A stretch of DNA of 64,000 nt, from NCBI RefSeq assembly GCF_000238595.1, contig NZ_AGTS01000143.1, positions 62,001 through 126,000 on the forward strand. Direction: 5' to 3'. Under the pieces are notes generated by a model. The model saw only the letters and a list, made by a program, of their open reading frames with translations. It did not search any database and was not told where the DNA came from. The translations under genes were made by a program, and so were the position numbers. Shown here piece by piece: positions 26,631 through 35,357 of this stretch. Origin of the DNA: Acidovorax sp. NO-1. GTDB taxonomy: Bacteria; Pseudomonadota; Gammaproteobacteria; Burkholderiales; Burkholderiaceae_C. The stretch's first letter is position 1. Each line of letters opens with the position of its first letter.

Positions 26631-29600
26631 CCGTCAGCATTCCACAACCCACCCAGGCCGCCTACGAACACAACGGCCGCCCCGTCTCGCGCGAGGCCTT
26701 CTACGCCATTGCCTGCGACCCCGCCCGCAGCGTGGCGGTGGAGGCCTGCGCGGGCGCGGGCAAGACCTGGATGCTGGTCTCGCGCATGCTGCGCGCGCTG
26801 CTCGACGGCTGCGCGCCGCACGAAATCCTGGCGATCACCTTCACCAAAAAGGCCGCAGGCGAAATGCGCCAGCGCCTGCAGGAGTGGCTGGAGCAGTTCA
26901 GCCACAAGCCGCTGGAGGAGCTCACCGCCGAGCTGATTGCACGCGGAATAAGCCCCCAAGGCGCGCTGGAAAAGCGCGAGGCGCTACAAAATCTATACCG
27001 CCAGCTGCTCGAAGCGGGCCGCCCGGTGCAGATTCGCACCTTCCACAGCTGGTTTGCCGCGCTGCTGGGCACAGCACCGCTGGCACTGCTGCAGCAACAG
27101 GGCCTGCCCGCGCACTTTGAGCTGCTCGAAGACGATGCCGAGGCCGTGCGCGAAGTCTGGCCGCCGTTCCTGCAGACCGTGGCCGAGAGCGCCAGCCTGC
27201 GCGCCGACTACGAAGCCGTGGTGGCCCGCCACGGCCGCTCGCAAACCCACAAGGCCCTGGCAGCGGCGCTGGCCAAGCGGGTGGAGTTTGATCTGGCCGA
27301 TGAGGCAGGCGTGGTGGATGCGTCGGTGCCACCCTTCCAGCTCGCGTACCCCGATCTGGCCGCGTTGGCCGAGCCCGCTGAGGCCCTGCAGACCGAAGCC
27401 GCCCTGCAACGCTGGCGCAGCCGCGCCAGCACCCTGGGCGCCGAGGCCAACAAGACCCCGCAGAAGGCGGCGGACGCCATCATCGACGCGCTGGCCTGCA
27501 CCGACCTGAACCAGCGCCTGGACATGCTGCGCAAGGCGATGTTTGTGGCCAAGGAAGACCGCCTCTCCAAGAACCTGGAGAAGTTCCCCGCCGCCCAGGA
27601 GGCCGAGCCCGAGTTGCAGCGCCTGCTCACCGCCCGCCGCCAGCACGAGGCCTGGCAACACCAGCAGCGCATGGCCCGGCTGGCGCGTTGCCTGATTGCG
27701 CAGTTTGTGGCCGTCAAGCAGCAGCATGGCTGGGTGGACATGAATGACGTGGAGCGCACCGCCCTGGTCATGCTGGCCGACCCGGTGCTCAGTGGCTGGG
27801 TGCAGGAGCGGCTGGACGCGCGCATCCGCCACCTGTTGGTCGATGAGTTCCAGGACACCAACCCGCTGCAGTGGCAGGCGCTGCACGCGTGGCTGTCGGG
27901 CTACGCGGGCTCGGGCGGTGGTTCGGCCGCGCCCAGCGTGTTCATCGTGGGCGACCCCAAGCAGAGCATCTACCGCTTTCGCCGCGCCGAACCACAGGTG
28001 TTCATCGCTGCGCAGGCGTTTGTCCGCGATGGGCTGCGCGGCGACCTGCTCAGCTGCGACCACACGCGCCGCAACGCACAGGGCGTGATTGCCGCGGTCA
28101 ACGCCGTCATGGGCCAGGCCCAGGCGCAGCAAGAGACCAGCGGCTTCCGCGACCACACCACCGAATCCAAACACGCGGGCCAGCTGCTGCGCCTGCCCGC
28201 CATCACCGACGCGGACGACGACAGCCAAGGCGCAGGCCGCGACCCCCTGGCCTGGCGCGATAGCCTGACCGAACCCCGCCACGAGGCCGAAGAAACCCAG
28301 CGCATGCGCGAGTGCACGCAGGCCGCCGCCTGGGTGGCCGCGCAGATCGCCAGCGGCACCCCGCCCAAAGAGGTGTTGGTGCTGGCCCGCAAGCGCGACC
28401 GCCTCGCCAGCATGCAAGACGCCCTGCGCGCTCTGCACCTGCCCTGCGTGCAGCCCGAAAAGGCTGACCTGTTCGACGCACCCGAGGTGCAGGACATGGT
28501 GGCGCTGCTCGACGTGCTGGTTTCGCCCACACACGACTTGTCTTTGGCCCGCGCGCTCAAGTCGCCCCTTTTCAGCCTGGGCGACGACGCCCTGGTGGCC
28601 CTGGCCGTGCTGCGCCGCCAGCCGGAACATGCGGGCTGCAGTTGGTTTGAGTTGCTATTAAAAAATGAGCTGCTTGCGCTTGATTTGAAAGCGCTGGGAC
28701 CTGTTTTGACTCAATACCAAGGCTGGGTGAGTGGCCTGCCGCCGCACGATGCGCTGCATGCCATCTACGAGCACGGCGACGTGCTGGCCCGCTTCGCCGC
28801 TGCTGCCCCGGTCACCCAGCGCCAGGCAGTGCAGGCCAACCTGCGCGCGCTGCTGGCGGCATCGCTGCAGCACGACGGCGGCCGCTACCTCACGCCCTAT
28901 GCGTTTGTGCGGGCCATGAAGAAGGGCGGCGTGCGCGCGCCCGGCCGGGCGGATGCGCAGGCCGTTCGCCTGCTGACGGTGCACGGCGCCAAGGGGCTGG
29001 AGGCCGACTGCGTGCTGCTGCTCGACACCGACACCCGCCCGCAAAAGGCCGAGACCATGGGCGTGCTGTTGGACTGGCCTGGCGAGCAGGCCGTGCCGTC
29101 GGCCTTCGTCTTTTTGGCCAGCGAATCGAACCCACCGCCCAGCGCAGAAGCCGCGCTCGCCGCCGAGCAGCAGGCCCGCAGCCGCGAGGAGCTGAACATG
29201 CTCTACGTGGCCATGACGCGCGCCAAACATTGCCTGGCGCTGTCGTCCGTGCAACCCGGCAATTCGGCGCCGGGCAGCTGGTGGAACCGACTGGCACCAC
29301 TGGTGACCGAGGTGGACGCGGGCGCGGCCCCAGCGTCTTCCGCTGGAGCCGGTGCTACCCCCGACACCTTCACCATCGCCGCGCTGCACCCCCTGCCCGA
29401 AGCCCTGCAAAGCGCCCGCACCAAACCTGGTGCTGCAGCTGCCGACCCCACCAGTGCTACGCCCGTGGCCATGCCTGGCGACGCCGAGTCCACCCCCCTG
29501 TCACGCCAGGGCGACGCCATGCACCAACTGTTGGAGCAGGCCGGTGTGGCCGGTGCCCCGCTGGCCGACCTGCGCACCCACGGCTGGCCTGCTGCGCGCA

Positions 29601-30106
29601 TTGCAAGGCTGGGCAGCGACCACGACATTGCCCCTGCAGCGGCCGAGTTGGCGGCCCGCATGGCACAGGGCATCCTGGCCGGGGAGGGCGCCTGGGCGTG
29701 GGACCCGGAGCAGGTGCAGACCGCCATCAACGAAGCCCCGCTGCATTACCAGGGCCAAAGCCTGCGCATCGATCGGCTGGTGCTGCGCCGTGCCCTGTCT
29801 GCAGATGACGCCGTGGCAGGCTGGTGGGTGCTCGACTACAAAAGCGCCGCCCAGCCTCAGCGCCAGCAAGCGCTGGTGGCGCAACTGCAGCGCTACCAAG
29901 AAGCCGTACAGGCCCTGATGCCGGGCGAGGCCGTGCACGCGGCCTTCCTCACAGGCGATGGGCGTTTGGTGCGGGCAGGGGGCGGGCCCACCCCTGCCGC
30001 CGTCGGGCATACTCTCGCCCCCGCTGCGCCGGATGCCTTAGCAAAGCCCGAGCGTCCACGCCCCGCGCCGGGGCCTTCAGATTCTGCGCAAGGCTCTTTG
30101 TTTTGA
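26627..30106 (+). CDS. AddA-like UvrD helicase-nuclease
   Basis: 1159 residues. Helicase superfamily 1 motifs: Walker A VEACAGAGKTWMLVSRM (about 40), LAITFTKKAAGEMRQRL, LLVDEFQDTNPLQW (motif II), IVGDPKQSIYRFRRAEP (motif III), VRLLTVHGAKGLEADCVLLL (motif V) and LYVAMTRAKHCL (motif VI). The C-terminal nuclease shows GWWVLDYKSA. It overlaps the AddB-like gene by four bases, and the pair likely processes broken DNA ends. A repeat family 1 copy lies in frame at 28646-28708, encoding FELLLKNELLALDLKALG at about residue 674-694. No RecBCD genes were seen in the window. Confidence 0.9.
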   Translation: MTVSIPQPTQAAYEHNGRPVSREAFYAIACDPARSVAVEACAGAGKTWMLVSRMLRALLDGCAPHEILAITFTKKAAGEMRQRLQEWLEQFSHKPLEELTAELIARGISPQGALEKREALQNLYRQLLEAGRPVQIRTFHSWFAALLGTAPLALLQQQGLPAHFELLEDDAEAVREVWPPFLQTVAESASLRADYEAVVARHGRSQTHKALAAALAKRVEFDLADEAGVVDASVPPFQLAYPDLAALAEPAEALQTEAALQRWRSRASTLGAEANKTPQKAADAIIDALACTDLNQRLDMLRKAMFVAKEDRLSKNLEKFPAAQEAEPELQRLLTARRQHEAWQHQQRMARLARCLIAQFVAVKQQHGWVDMNDVERTALVMLADPVLSGWVQERLDARIRHLLVDEFQDTNPLQWQALHAWLSGYAGSGGGSAAPSVFIVGDPKQSIYRFRRAEPQVFIAAQAFVRDGLRGDLLSCDHTRRNAQGVIAAVNAVMGQAQAQQETSGFRDHTTESKHAGQLLRLPAITDADDDSQGAGRDPLAWRDSLTEPRHEAEETQRMRECTQAAAWVAAQIASGTPPKEVLVLARKRDRLASMQDALRALHLPCVQPEKADLFDAPEVQDMVALLDVLVSPTHDLSLARALKSPLFSLGDDALVALAVLRRQPEHAGCSWFELLLKNELLALDLKALGPVLTQYQGWVSGLPPHDALHAIYEHGDVLARFAAAAPVTQRQAVQANLRALLAASLQHDGGRYLTPYAFVRAMKKGGVRAPGRADAQAVRLLTVHGAKGLEADCVLLLDTDTRPQKAETMGVLLDWPGEQAVPSAFVFLASESNPPPSAEAALAAEQQARSREELNMLYVAMTRAKHCLALSSVQPGNSAPGSWWNRLAPLVTEVDAGAAPASSAGAGATPDTFTIAALHPLPEALQSARTKPGAAAADPTSATPVAMPGDAESTPLSRQGDAMHQLLEQAGVAGAPLADLRTHGWPAARIARLGSDHDIAPAAAELAARMAQGILAGEGAWAWDPEQVQTAINEAPLHYQGQSLRIDRLVLRRALSADDAVAGWWVLDYKSAAQPQRQQALVAQLQRYQEAVQALMPGEAVHAAFLTGDGRLVRAGGGPTPAAVGHTLAPAAPDALAKPERPRPAPGPSDSAQGSLF
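28646..28708 (+). repeat. Repeat family 1, copy 3 (inside the AddA-like frame)
   Basis: TTTGAGTTGCTATTAAAAAA then TGAGCTGCTTGCGCTTGATT, TGAAAGCGCTGGGACC and TGTTTTGAC. Clear match to the family: TTGCTATTAAA, AGCTGCTTGCGCTTGAT, AAGCGCTGG. It is read through in frame by the helicase gene in the sense direction. Confidence 0.8.
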
Positions 30107-30162
30107 CCCGCACCCAGGGCCTCCAACCCGCGCAACGCCCCCACTTTTAGCAAGGTTCTCCC

Positions 30163-31539
30163 GTGTCTCACACCCTTTCTCCTTCCGATTCACCCGTCGC
30201 ACCAGCCCTCTCTGCGGGGACTTTGCGGTGCGATGTGGCCATCGTCGGCGGTGGCCCGGCGGGCCTGATGGCGGCCGAGGTGCTGGCCCAGGCGGGGGTG
30301 GCCGTTCATCTGTTTGACGCCATGCCTTCGGTGGGGCGCAAATTTCTGCTGGCGGGCAAGGGCGGGCTCAACCTCACACATTCCGAGCCCCATGCTCCGT
30401 TTGTCAGCCGCTATGCAGAGCGCCAGCCTCAGCTGGAACCTTTGCTGCAGGAATTTGGCGGGCCCGAGGTCCGGGCCTGGGCGCAAGGCCTGGGTGTAGA
30501 GACCTTCGTGGGCACCTCCGGCCGCGTGTTCCCCGCCGACATGAAGGCCGCGCCCCTGCTGCGCGCCTGGTTGCAGCGCCTGCGCGGGCAGGGCGTGGTG
30601 TTCCACATGCGACACCGCTGGCTGGGCTGGTCGGACGACGGTGCCCTGCGTTTTGCAGCCCCTGCGGGCGAGGTGCCAGTGGCCGCCAAGTCGGTGGTGT
30701 TGGCGCTGGGCGGCGGCAGCTGGGCACGCCTGGGGTCGGATGGTGCCTGGGTGCCGCTGCTGGCGCAGCGCGGTGTGGCCGTGGCGCCGCTGCGGCCCTC
30801 CAACTGTGGTTTTGACGTGCTGCGCGCCGATGCGCCGGCGGGTGAGACGCGCCGCGCGTTCTTGCAGGAGCTGATCGGCCGCACCCCCGTTCCCGCTGTG
30901 GGCTGGACGCCCCATTTTGTCGAGCGTTTTGCAGGCCAGCCCTTCAAGACGGTGGCGCTGGCTTTCACCGACAGCCAGGGCCGCACATTCAGCCGCAGGG
31001 GTGAATTCGTGGCCACAGCGACGGGCGTCGAGGGCAGCCTGGTCTACGCCGCGTCGCACCTGCTGCGCGATGAGATCGAGGCCCACGGCCATGCCACTTT
31101 TCATCTGGATTTGCTGCCCGACCACACGCCGGAACGCGTGCTGGTGGAAGTGCGCCATCCACGCGGATCACGTTCATTGTCCAGCCACCTCAAGAGCCGT
31201 CTGGGGCTCGATGGCATCAAGGCGGGCATCCTGTATGAACACCTGGGCAAGGACGGCATGAACGACCCGGTGGCTCTGGCGCACGCCATCAAGGCACTGC
31301 CCATCACGGTCGTGGCCACACGGCCCATCGACGAAGCCATCAGCACCGCCGGTGGTGTGGCTTTTGAGGCGCTGGACACGCACCTCATGGCCCATGCCTT
31401 ACCGGGCGTGTTCTGTGCGGGCGAAATGCTCGATTGGGAGGCGCCCACCGGGGGCTATCTGCTCACGGCCAGCTTGGCCAGTGGCCGTGTGGCGGGGTTG
31501 GGCGCGCTGCACTGGCTGCGCCAAGCAGCCGGAGCTTGA
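30163..31539 (+). CDS. TIGR03862-type NAD(P)/FAD flavoprotein (HI0933-like)
   Basis: 458 residues. The FAD dinucleotide-binding motif DVAIVGGGPAGLMAAEVLAQ is at about 25, followed by GRKFLLAGKGGLNLTHSE, the family hallmark. FVGTSGRVFPADMKAAPLLRAW, VLALGGGSWARLGSDG, and the C-terminal GVFCAGEMLDWEAPTGGYLL (second FAD site) agree. The HI0933 group has no firmly known reaction. The start is GTG 30163, with AGCAAGG about 10 bases upstream. It follows the AddA-like gene by 56 bases. Three small hairpins lie after the stop, then ffs on the other strand. Confidence 0.88.
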   Translation: MSHTLSPSDSPVAPALSAGTLRCDVAIVGGGPAGLMAAEVLAQAGVAVHLFDAMPSVGRKFLLAGKGGLNLTHSEPHAPFVSRYAERQPQLEPLLQEFGGPEVRAWAQGLGVETFVGTSGRVFPADMKAAPLLRAWLQRLRGQGVVFHMRHRWLGWSDDGALRFAAPAGEVPVAAKSVVLALGGGSWARLGSDGAWVPLLAQRGVAVAPLRPSNCGFDVLRADAPAGETRRAFLQELIGRTPVPAVGWTPHFVERFAGQPFKTVALAFTDSQGRTFSRRGEFVATATGVEGSLVYAASHLLRDEIEAHGHATFHLDLLPDHTPERVLVEVRHPRGSRSLSSHLKSRLGLDGIKAGILYEHLGKDGMNDPVALAHAIKALPITVVATRPIDEAISTAGGVAFEALDTHLMAHALPGVFCAGEMLDWEAPTGGYLLTASLASGRVAGLGALHWLRQAAGA

Positions 31540-31577
31540 GCTCGCTGAACGAAAGGGGCTTGCGCCTGGGGCGAAGG

Positions 31578-31644
31578 GCCTGGCCTTGCCAGGCAAGGGG
31601 ACATCGCGAAGGATGTCGCCGCTGGGAGGGGGCTGCGCGACAGC
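31578..31644 (+). terminator. Cluster of three hairpins after the flavoprotein gene
   Basis: GCCTGGC-CTT-GCCAGGC (31578-31594), GACATC-GCGAAG-GATGTC (31600-31617) and GCTG-CGCGA-CAGC (31632-31644) follow each other. No T-run follows on the plus strand. On the minus strand they lie just beyond the T7 end of ffs. They probably separate the two converging transcripts. Confidence 0.5.
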
Positions 31645-31659
31645 GCAAAAAAAGAAGTT

Positions 31660-31750
31660 GACGAGCCTTACCCCCGGCACTGACTCCACAGTTAGGGCTG
31701 CTTGGTTCCCCACCTGACCCGGTTGGCCGCTTCACCATGCGAGGAGGCCC
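31660..31750 (-). ncRNA. ffs: Signal recognition particle RNA, small bacterial (4.5S) type
   Basis: About 90 bases. The Ffh-binding domain IV reads GGGTCAGGTGGGGAACCAAG then CAGCC on the minus strand (31694-31722). This gives the conserved GTCAGG on one side, AAGCAGCC on the other, and a GGAA tetraloop on a TGG/CCA stem. The 5' end GGGCCT (31745-31750) pairs with AGGCTC (31663-31668), closing the rod. A run of seven T follows (forward A-run 31647-31653). TACAAT at 31761-31766 reads leftward as a -10. The RNA forms the SRP with Ffh for membrane targeting. It is divergent from dnaX. Confidence 0.92.
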
Positions 31751-31851
31751 GTCACCGTCGATTGTACGACGGATGCGGATGCACTTTTCTGAACAGCCCC
31801 GCTGCCGTGGGCGCTGGAAGGACACTCGGCACAGCCCGTAGAATCTGCCGG

Positions 31852-33855
31852 ATGTCCTACCTCGTGCTCGCCCGCAAGTACCGCCCCCGCAATTTCACCG
31901 AAATGGTGGGGCAGGAGCATGTGGTGCAGGCCCTCACCAATGCGCTCAACACACAGCGCCTGCACCATGCCTACCTGTTCACAGGCACGCGGGGTGTGGG
32001 CAAGACGACGGTGTCGCGCATTCTGGCCAAATCGCTCAACTGCCAGGGGCCCGACGGTCAGGGCGGCATCACCGCCACACCCTGCGGCGGGTGCTCGGCG
32101 TGCACGGACATCGATAGTGGCCGCTTTCCCGATTACACCGAGCTCGATGCCGCATCCAATCGGGGTGTGGACGAAGTGCAGAGCCTGCTGGAGCAGGCGG
32201 TCTACAAGCCAGTGCAGGGCCGCTTCAAGGTCTTCATGATTGACGAAGTGCACATGCTCACGAACACGGCGTTCAACGCCATGCTCAAGACGCTGGAAGA
32301 GCCTCCCGAGTACCTCAAGTTTGTGCTGGCCACAACCGACCCGCAGAAGGTGCCGGTGACCGTGCTGAGCCGCTGTCTGCAGTTCAACCTGCGCCCGATG
32401 GCGCCCGAAACCGTGCTCTCGCACCTCACGCAGGTGCTGGCATCGGAAAACGTATCGTCCGAGCCCCAGGCCCTGCGCCTGCTCTCGCGCGCGGCGCGTG
32501 GCTCCATGCGCGATGCGCTCTCGCTCACCGACCAGGCCATCGCTTTTGGCAGCGGCCAGTTGCAGGAAGCCGCCGTGCGCCAGATGCTGGGCGCGGTGGA
32601 CCGCTCCTACGTGTTCCGCCTCATCGGCGCGTTGGCCGAGGGCGATGGCAAGACCGTGGTGGAAACCTCGGACACGCTGCGTCTCAATGGCCTGTCGGCC
32701 GCCTCTACGCTCGAAGAAATGAGCGCCGTGCTGCAGTGCATGGCGGTGTTCCAGGCCGTGCCCCAGATGGCAGGCACCGTGGATGCCGACGACCCCGAGG
32801 CCGCAGAAACGGCCCGCCTTGCCGCGCTGATGCCTGCCGACGAAACCCAGCTGCTCTACAGCCTGTGCCTGCATGGGCGCGGTGAACTGGGCCTGGCGCC
32901 CGATGAGTACGCGGCACTGACCATGGTGCTGCTGCGCTTGCTGGCGTTCAAGCCTGTAAGCGGTGTTGGCGGCGTTGGCGAATCGGCTGAAAAAAAAACT
33001 CTGACGCGGGCTGAAGCGGCGTCTTCCAGCCCAGCAGTTGCGGTTTGTGCCGCTCCCGCAGCGGCTGCCTTGGCGGTACCAGCGCCCGTGGCGCGAACGG
33101 CGCCGACGCCCGCGCCTGTTCCCCAGGCGCCACCGGCGGTGCCTCCCGCAGCGCCTGCAACAGGTGCCGCGCCAGCATTGCCCCCGGAGATTTCTGCAGA
33201 ACCCGGCGAATCCGTGGACTCTTCGGAACCACCACCCTGGCCAGGTTCTGAAGAGCCGGGTGCCGCATCACCTGCAAACTCCGCCGCCACGGCACTGCCG
33301 GTGCGTACGCCCGAGAGATTTGGACAAAATCAGCGTCCAGCGCAACCTCAGCAAGCGCAGGGCGCTCCTGAATATGTAGCAATCCCGGTGCGTGAATCGC
33401 CCGAACCAGGGGAGCGTCTGCAACCGCTGCCGCTTTCTGCCCCCACGCCCGTCTCTGCGCGCTACACGCCCACCGAGGAGGGCGATGTCTGGCATGCCAC
33501 CGTGCAGCAGATGGTGGCGGCAGAATCGATTACCGCCCTGGTGCGCGAGCTGGCCCTGCAATCGCAGCTGGTGGCGCGCGACGGTGGCCACTGGCTGTTG
33601 CGCGTGGAGCGTGAGTCGCTGAACCAGCCTACTGCACGCGAGCGCCTGCGCGCCGCGCTGGAGGCTGCGGGCCACGCCACCCAGATCAGTGTGGAGGTGG
33701 GCCACGTCATTGACAGCCCCGCCCGCCGCAATGCCGCTGCCGCTGCCGAGCGCCAGCGCCGTGCTGAGGAGATTGTGAACAACGACCCCTATGTGCAGTC
33801 GCTGGTGCGCGACCTTGGCGCGAGAATCGTGCCGGGCAGCATCAAGCCTGCGTGA
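31852..33855 (+). CDS. dnaX: DNA polymerase III tau/gamma subunit
   Basis: 667 residues. AAA+ clamp-loader motor: MSYLVLARKYRPRNFTEMVG, Walker A FTGTRGVGKTT (about 44), zinc site (Cys near 63 then CGGCSAC), Walker B FMIDEVHML, sensor 1 LATTDPQKVP and SRC arginine finger. Domain III ends near 375. A Pro/Ala-rich linker (about 385-530) and the tau tail that binds the polymerase and DnaB follow. A run of nine A at codons 380-383 with a hairpin behind it predicts a short gamma form as well. I chose ATG 31852; the frame is open upstream but runs through ffs. Confidence 0.96.
   Translation: MSYLVLARKYRPRNFTEMVGQEHVVQALTNALNTQRLHHAYLFTGTRGVGKTTVSRILAKSLNCQGPDGQGGITATPCGGCSACTDIDSGRFPDYTELDAASNRGVDEVQSLLEQAVYKPVQGRFKVFMIDEVHMLTNTAFNAMLKTLEEPPEYLKFVLATTDPQKVPVTVLSRCLQFNLRPMAPETVLSHLTQVLASENVSSEPQALRLLSRAARGSMRDALSLTDQAIAFGSGQLQEAAVRQMLGAVDRSYVFRLIGALAEGDGKTVVETSDTLRLNGLSAASTLEEMSAVLQCMAVFQAVPQMAGTVDADDPEAAETARLAALMPADETQLLYSLCLHGRGELGLAPDEYAALTMVLLRLLAFKPVSGVGGVGESAEKKTLTRAEAASSSPAVAVCAAPAAAALAVPAPVARTAPTPAPVPQAPPAVPPAAPATGAAPALPPEISAEPGESVDSSEPPPWPGSEEPGAASPANSAATALPVRTPERFGQNQRPAQPQQAQGAPEYVAIPVRESPEPGERLQPLPLSAPTPVSARYTPTEEGDVWHATVQQMVAAESITALVRELALQSQLVARDGGHWLLRVERESLNQPTARERLRAALEAAGHATQISVEVGHVIDSPARRNAAAAAERQRRAEEIVNNDPYVQSLVRDLGARIVPGSIKPA
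32990..33032 (+). promoter_or_regulatory. Candidate dnaX frameshift/slippage site
   Basis: Nine A in a row (32990-32998) read GAA AAA AAA ACT in frame. A -1 shift gives stop TGA at 33012-33014, after about 387 residues; a +1 shift stops at 33002-33004. Nine bases after the run a hairpin forms: GGGCTG-AAG (33008-33016), loop, CTT-C-CAGCCC (33023-33032), a 9-bp stem with one bulge. E. coli dnaX uses A6G with a hairpin and Thermus dnaX uses an A9 run, so both parts are known in this gene. Confidence 0.75.
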
Positions 33856-33860
33856 GATGA

Positions 33861-33950
33861 AGCGCCCCCTGAGTCGCCTGCGGCGCCTTCCCCCTCTCTC
33901 GCTTCGCGGGAGGGGGACGCACTCGGTGGCCTGGCAAAGCCAGCTCCACG
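33861..33950 (+). repeat. Repeat family 2, copy 2 (after dnaX)
   Basis: Begins five bases after the dnaX stop: GCGCCCCCTGAGTCGCC, GCGCCTTCCCCCTCTCTCGC, TTCGCGGGAGGGGGACGC, then TGGCCTGGCAAAGCCAGC. Same layout and same orientation relative to the gene as the copies after rho, moaA and the aldehyde dehydrogenase gene. The rest of the 230-base gap to ybaB shows only a ribosome-binding site. Confidence 0.8.
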
Positions 33951-34085
33951 AGTGCACCGGATTGGCGTGAGCCAGTTTCGACGGCCGCTGACATTGCACA
34001 GCACAATACCGTGCATCTCGGATACCGAATCTCTCTCCCTTCGTGGGAATCGATCAACCAGAAAGAAAGCAAAGGAAATCACACC

Positions 34086-34418
34086 ATGTTCAACAAAGGA
34101 CAACTTGCTGGCCTCATGAAGCAGGCCCAGGCGATGCAGGACAACCTCAAGAAGGCCCAGGACGAACTGGCCTTCATCGAAGTGGAGGGTGAATCGGGCG
34201 CGGGCCTGGTGAAGGTGGTGATGACCTGCAAACACGACGTCAAGCGCATCACCATCGACCCGAGCCTGCTGGCCGAAGACAAGGACATGCTGGAAGATCT
34301 GGTTGCGGCGGCGTTCAATGCTGCGGTGCGCAAGGCGGAAGAGACTTCGGCGGAGAAGATGGGCAAGCTGACCCAAGGCATGCCAGGCCTCCCCGGCGGC
34401 ATGAAATTCCCTTTCTAA
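34086..34418 (+). CDS. YbaB/EbfC-family nucleoid-associated protein
   Basis: 110 residues. [20 protein letters not shown] then [20 protein letters not shown] is the long helix-strand start of the family, and [13 protein letters not shown] and NAAVRKAEE complete it. It is a dimeric DNA-binding protein with a tweezer-like shape. It is almost always found between dnaX and recR, as here, though its exact job in repair or replication is unsettled. ATG 34086 has AAAGGAAA upstream. Confidence 0.94.
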   Translation: MFNKGQLAGLMKQAQAMQDNLKKAQDELAFIEVEGESGAGLVKVVMTCKHDVKRITIDPSLLAEDKDMLEDLVAAAFNAAVRKAEETSAEKMGKLTQGMPGLPGGMKFPF

Positions 34419-34419
34419 G

Positions 34420-34620
34420 GGTTGGCTACTGCGCGCCAGCCATGCGTCGTTGGGCGGTGCTCGCAATCCTCACGTACTAGGCAAGTACGTTCCGGTTGCT
34501 GTGCTCCGTCCGCCTAGCCTGGCAGGCGCTCGCTACGCCCTTGAGGGCGGGGTGTGAAAGCCTTCGTGAGAGTTTGCTTAATGCCCCAACCACCGTTCGG
34601 GCTGAGCCTGTCGAAGCTTG
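34420..34620. repeat. Palindromic intergenic repeats before recR
   Basis: Perfect 7-bp inverted repeat ACGTACT-AGGCA-AGTACGT (34472-34490), extended imperfectly on both sides (GCTCGCAATCC against GGTTGCTGTGC). A different element, GTTCGGGCTGAGCCTGTCGA (34595-34614), follows; it looks like a short dispersed repeat known from several proteobacteria. These fill the 245-base gap between ybaB and recR. No gene was seen in it. Confidence 0.6.
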
Positions 34621-34663
34621 GCACCGCTCTTGTCTGGCCGCTCATCCGCATCGCCTGCTTACC

Positions 34664-35254
34664 ATGTCCACCACCAACTCCCTCGACGTTCTGATCCAGG
34701 CGCTGCGCCGCTTGCCGGGGGTGGGGGTGAAGTCTGCGCAGCGCATGGCGTTTCATCTGCTGCAGCATGACCGCGAAGGGGCGCTGGCCCTGTCGCGGGC
34801 GCTCTCGGAGGCGGTGGGCACGGTGCACCACTGTGCGCGTTGCCACACGTTCACCGAGGCCGAGGTGTGCAGCACCTGTCTCGATCCTGAGCGCGATGCC
34901 ACGCGGCTGTGTGTGGTGGAGACGCCGGCCGACCAGGCGGCGCTGGAGCGTACGGGCGCGTTCAAGGGTCTGTACTTCGTGCTGATGGGCCGCTTGAGCC
35001 CGCTCGATGGCATCGGGCCCAAGGAAATCGGGATCCAGAAGCTCATGGACCGCGCCACGGACGGTACGGTGCAGGAGGTCATTCTGGCCACCAATTTCAA
35101 TGCTGAAGGCGAGGCCACCGCCCATGTAATCAGCGAGGCTCTCAGGAGCCGGGGGGTGCATGTCACCCGGCTGGCGCGCGGTGTGCCCGTGGGCAGCGAG
35201 CTCGAGTACGTGGACCTGGGCACGATTGCGCATGCGCTGGTGGACCGGCGGTAG
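34664..35254 (+). CDS. recR: Recombination mediator RecR
   Basis: 196 residues. Helix-hairpin-helix [19 protein letters not shown] at about 15, zinc finger [22 protein letters not shown] (four Cys, about 58-79), and a Toprim domain ([33 protein letters not shown]). The C-terminus has [20 protein letters not shown]. RecR with RecO/RecF loads RecA on gapped DNA. The frame is open upstream into the repeats; ATG 34664 gives the conserved length. Confidence 0.96.
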   Translation: MSTTNSLDVLIQALRRLPGVGVKSAQRMAFHLLQHDREGALALSRALSEAVGTVHHCARCHTFTEAEVCSTCLDPERDATRLCVVETPADQAALERTGAFKGLYFVLMGRLSPLDGIGPKEIGIQKLMDRATDGTVQEVILATNFNAEGEATAHVISEALRSRGVHVTRLARGVPVGSELEYVDLGTIAHALVDRR

Positions 35255-35299
35255 CCAGCGGGCTCGCACAATCGGGCTCCGCCGCAGCTAGAATACTCA

Positions 35300-35352
35300 C
35301 AATTTAATAGCTGCTGGCGCTTGACTATCAAGCGCTGGAGCCCAAAAAGGCT
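35300..35352 (+). repeat. Repeat family 1, copy 4 (before the MAPEG gene)
   Basis: AATTTAATAGCTGCTGGCGC then TTGACTATCAAGCGCTGGAG and CCCAAAAAGG. Here the loop is TTGACTATCAA, so the arms GGCGCTTGA/TCAAGCGCT pair over 9 bases. It ends six bases before the MAPEG start codon. Confidence 0.85.
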
Positions 35353-35357
35353 TAAAA

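Noticed and set aside
31702..31851. Fifty extra N-terminal residues on DnaX
   Set aside because: That stretch is the 5' part and promoter of ffs on the other strand, and the conserved DnaX start MSYLVLARKYRP is at 31852.
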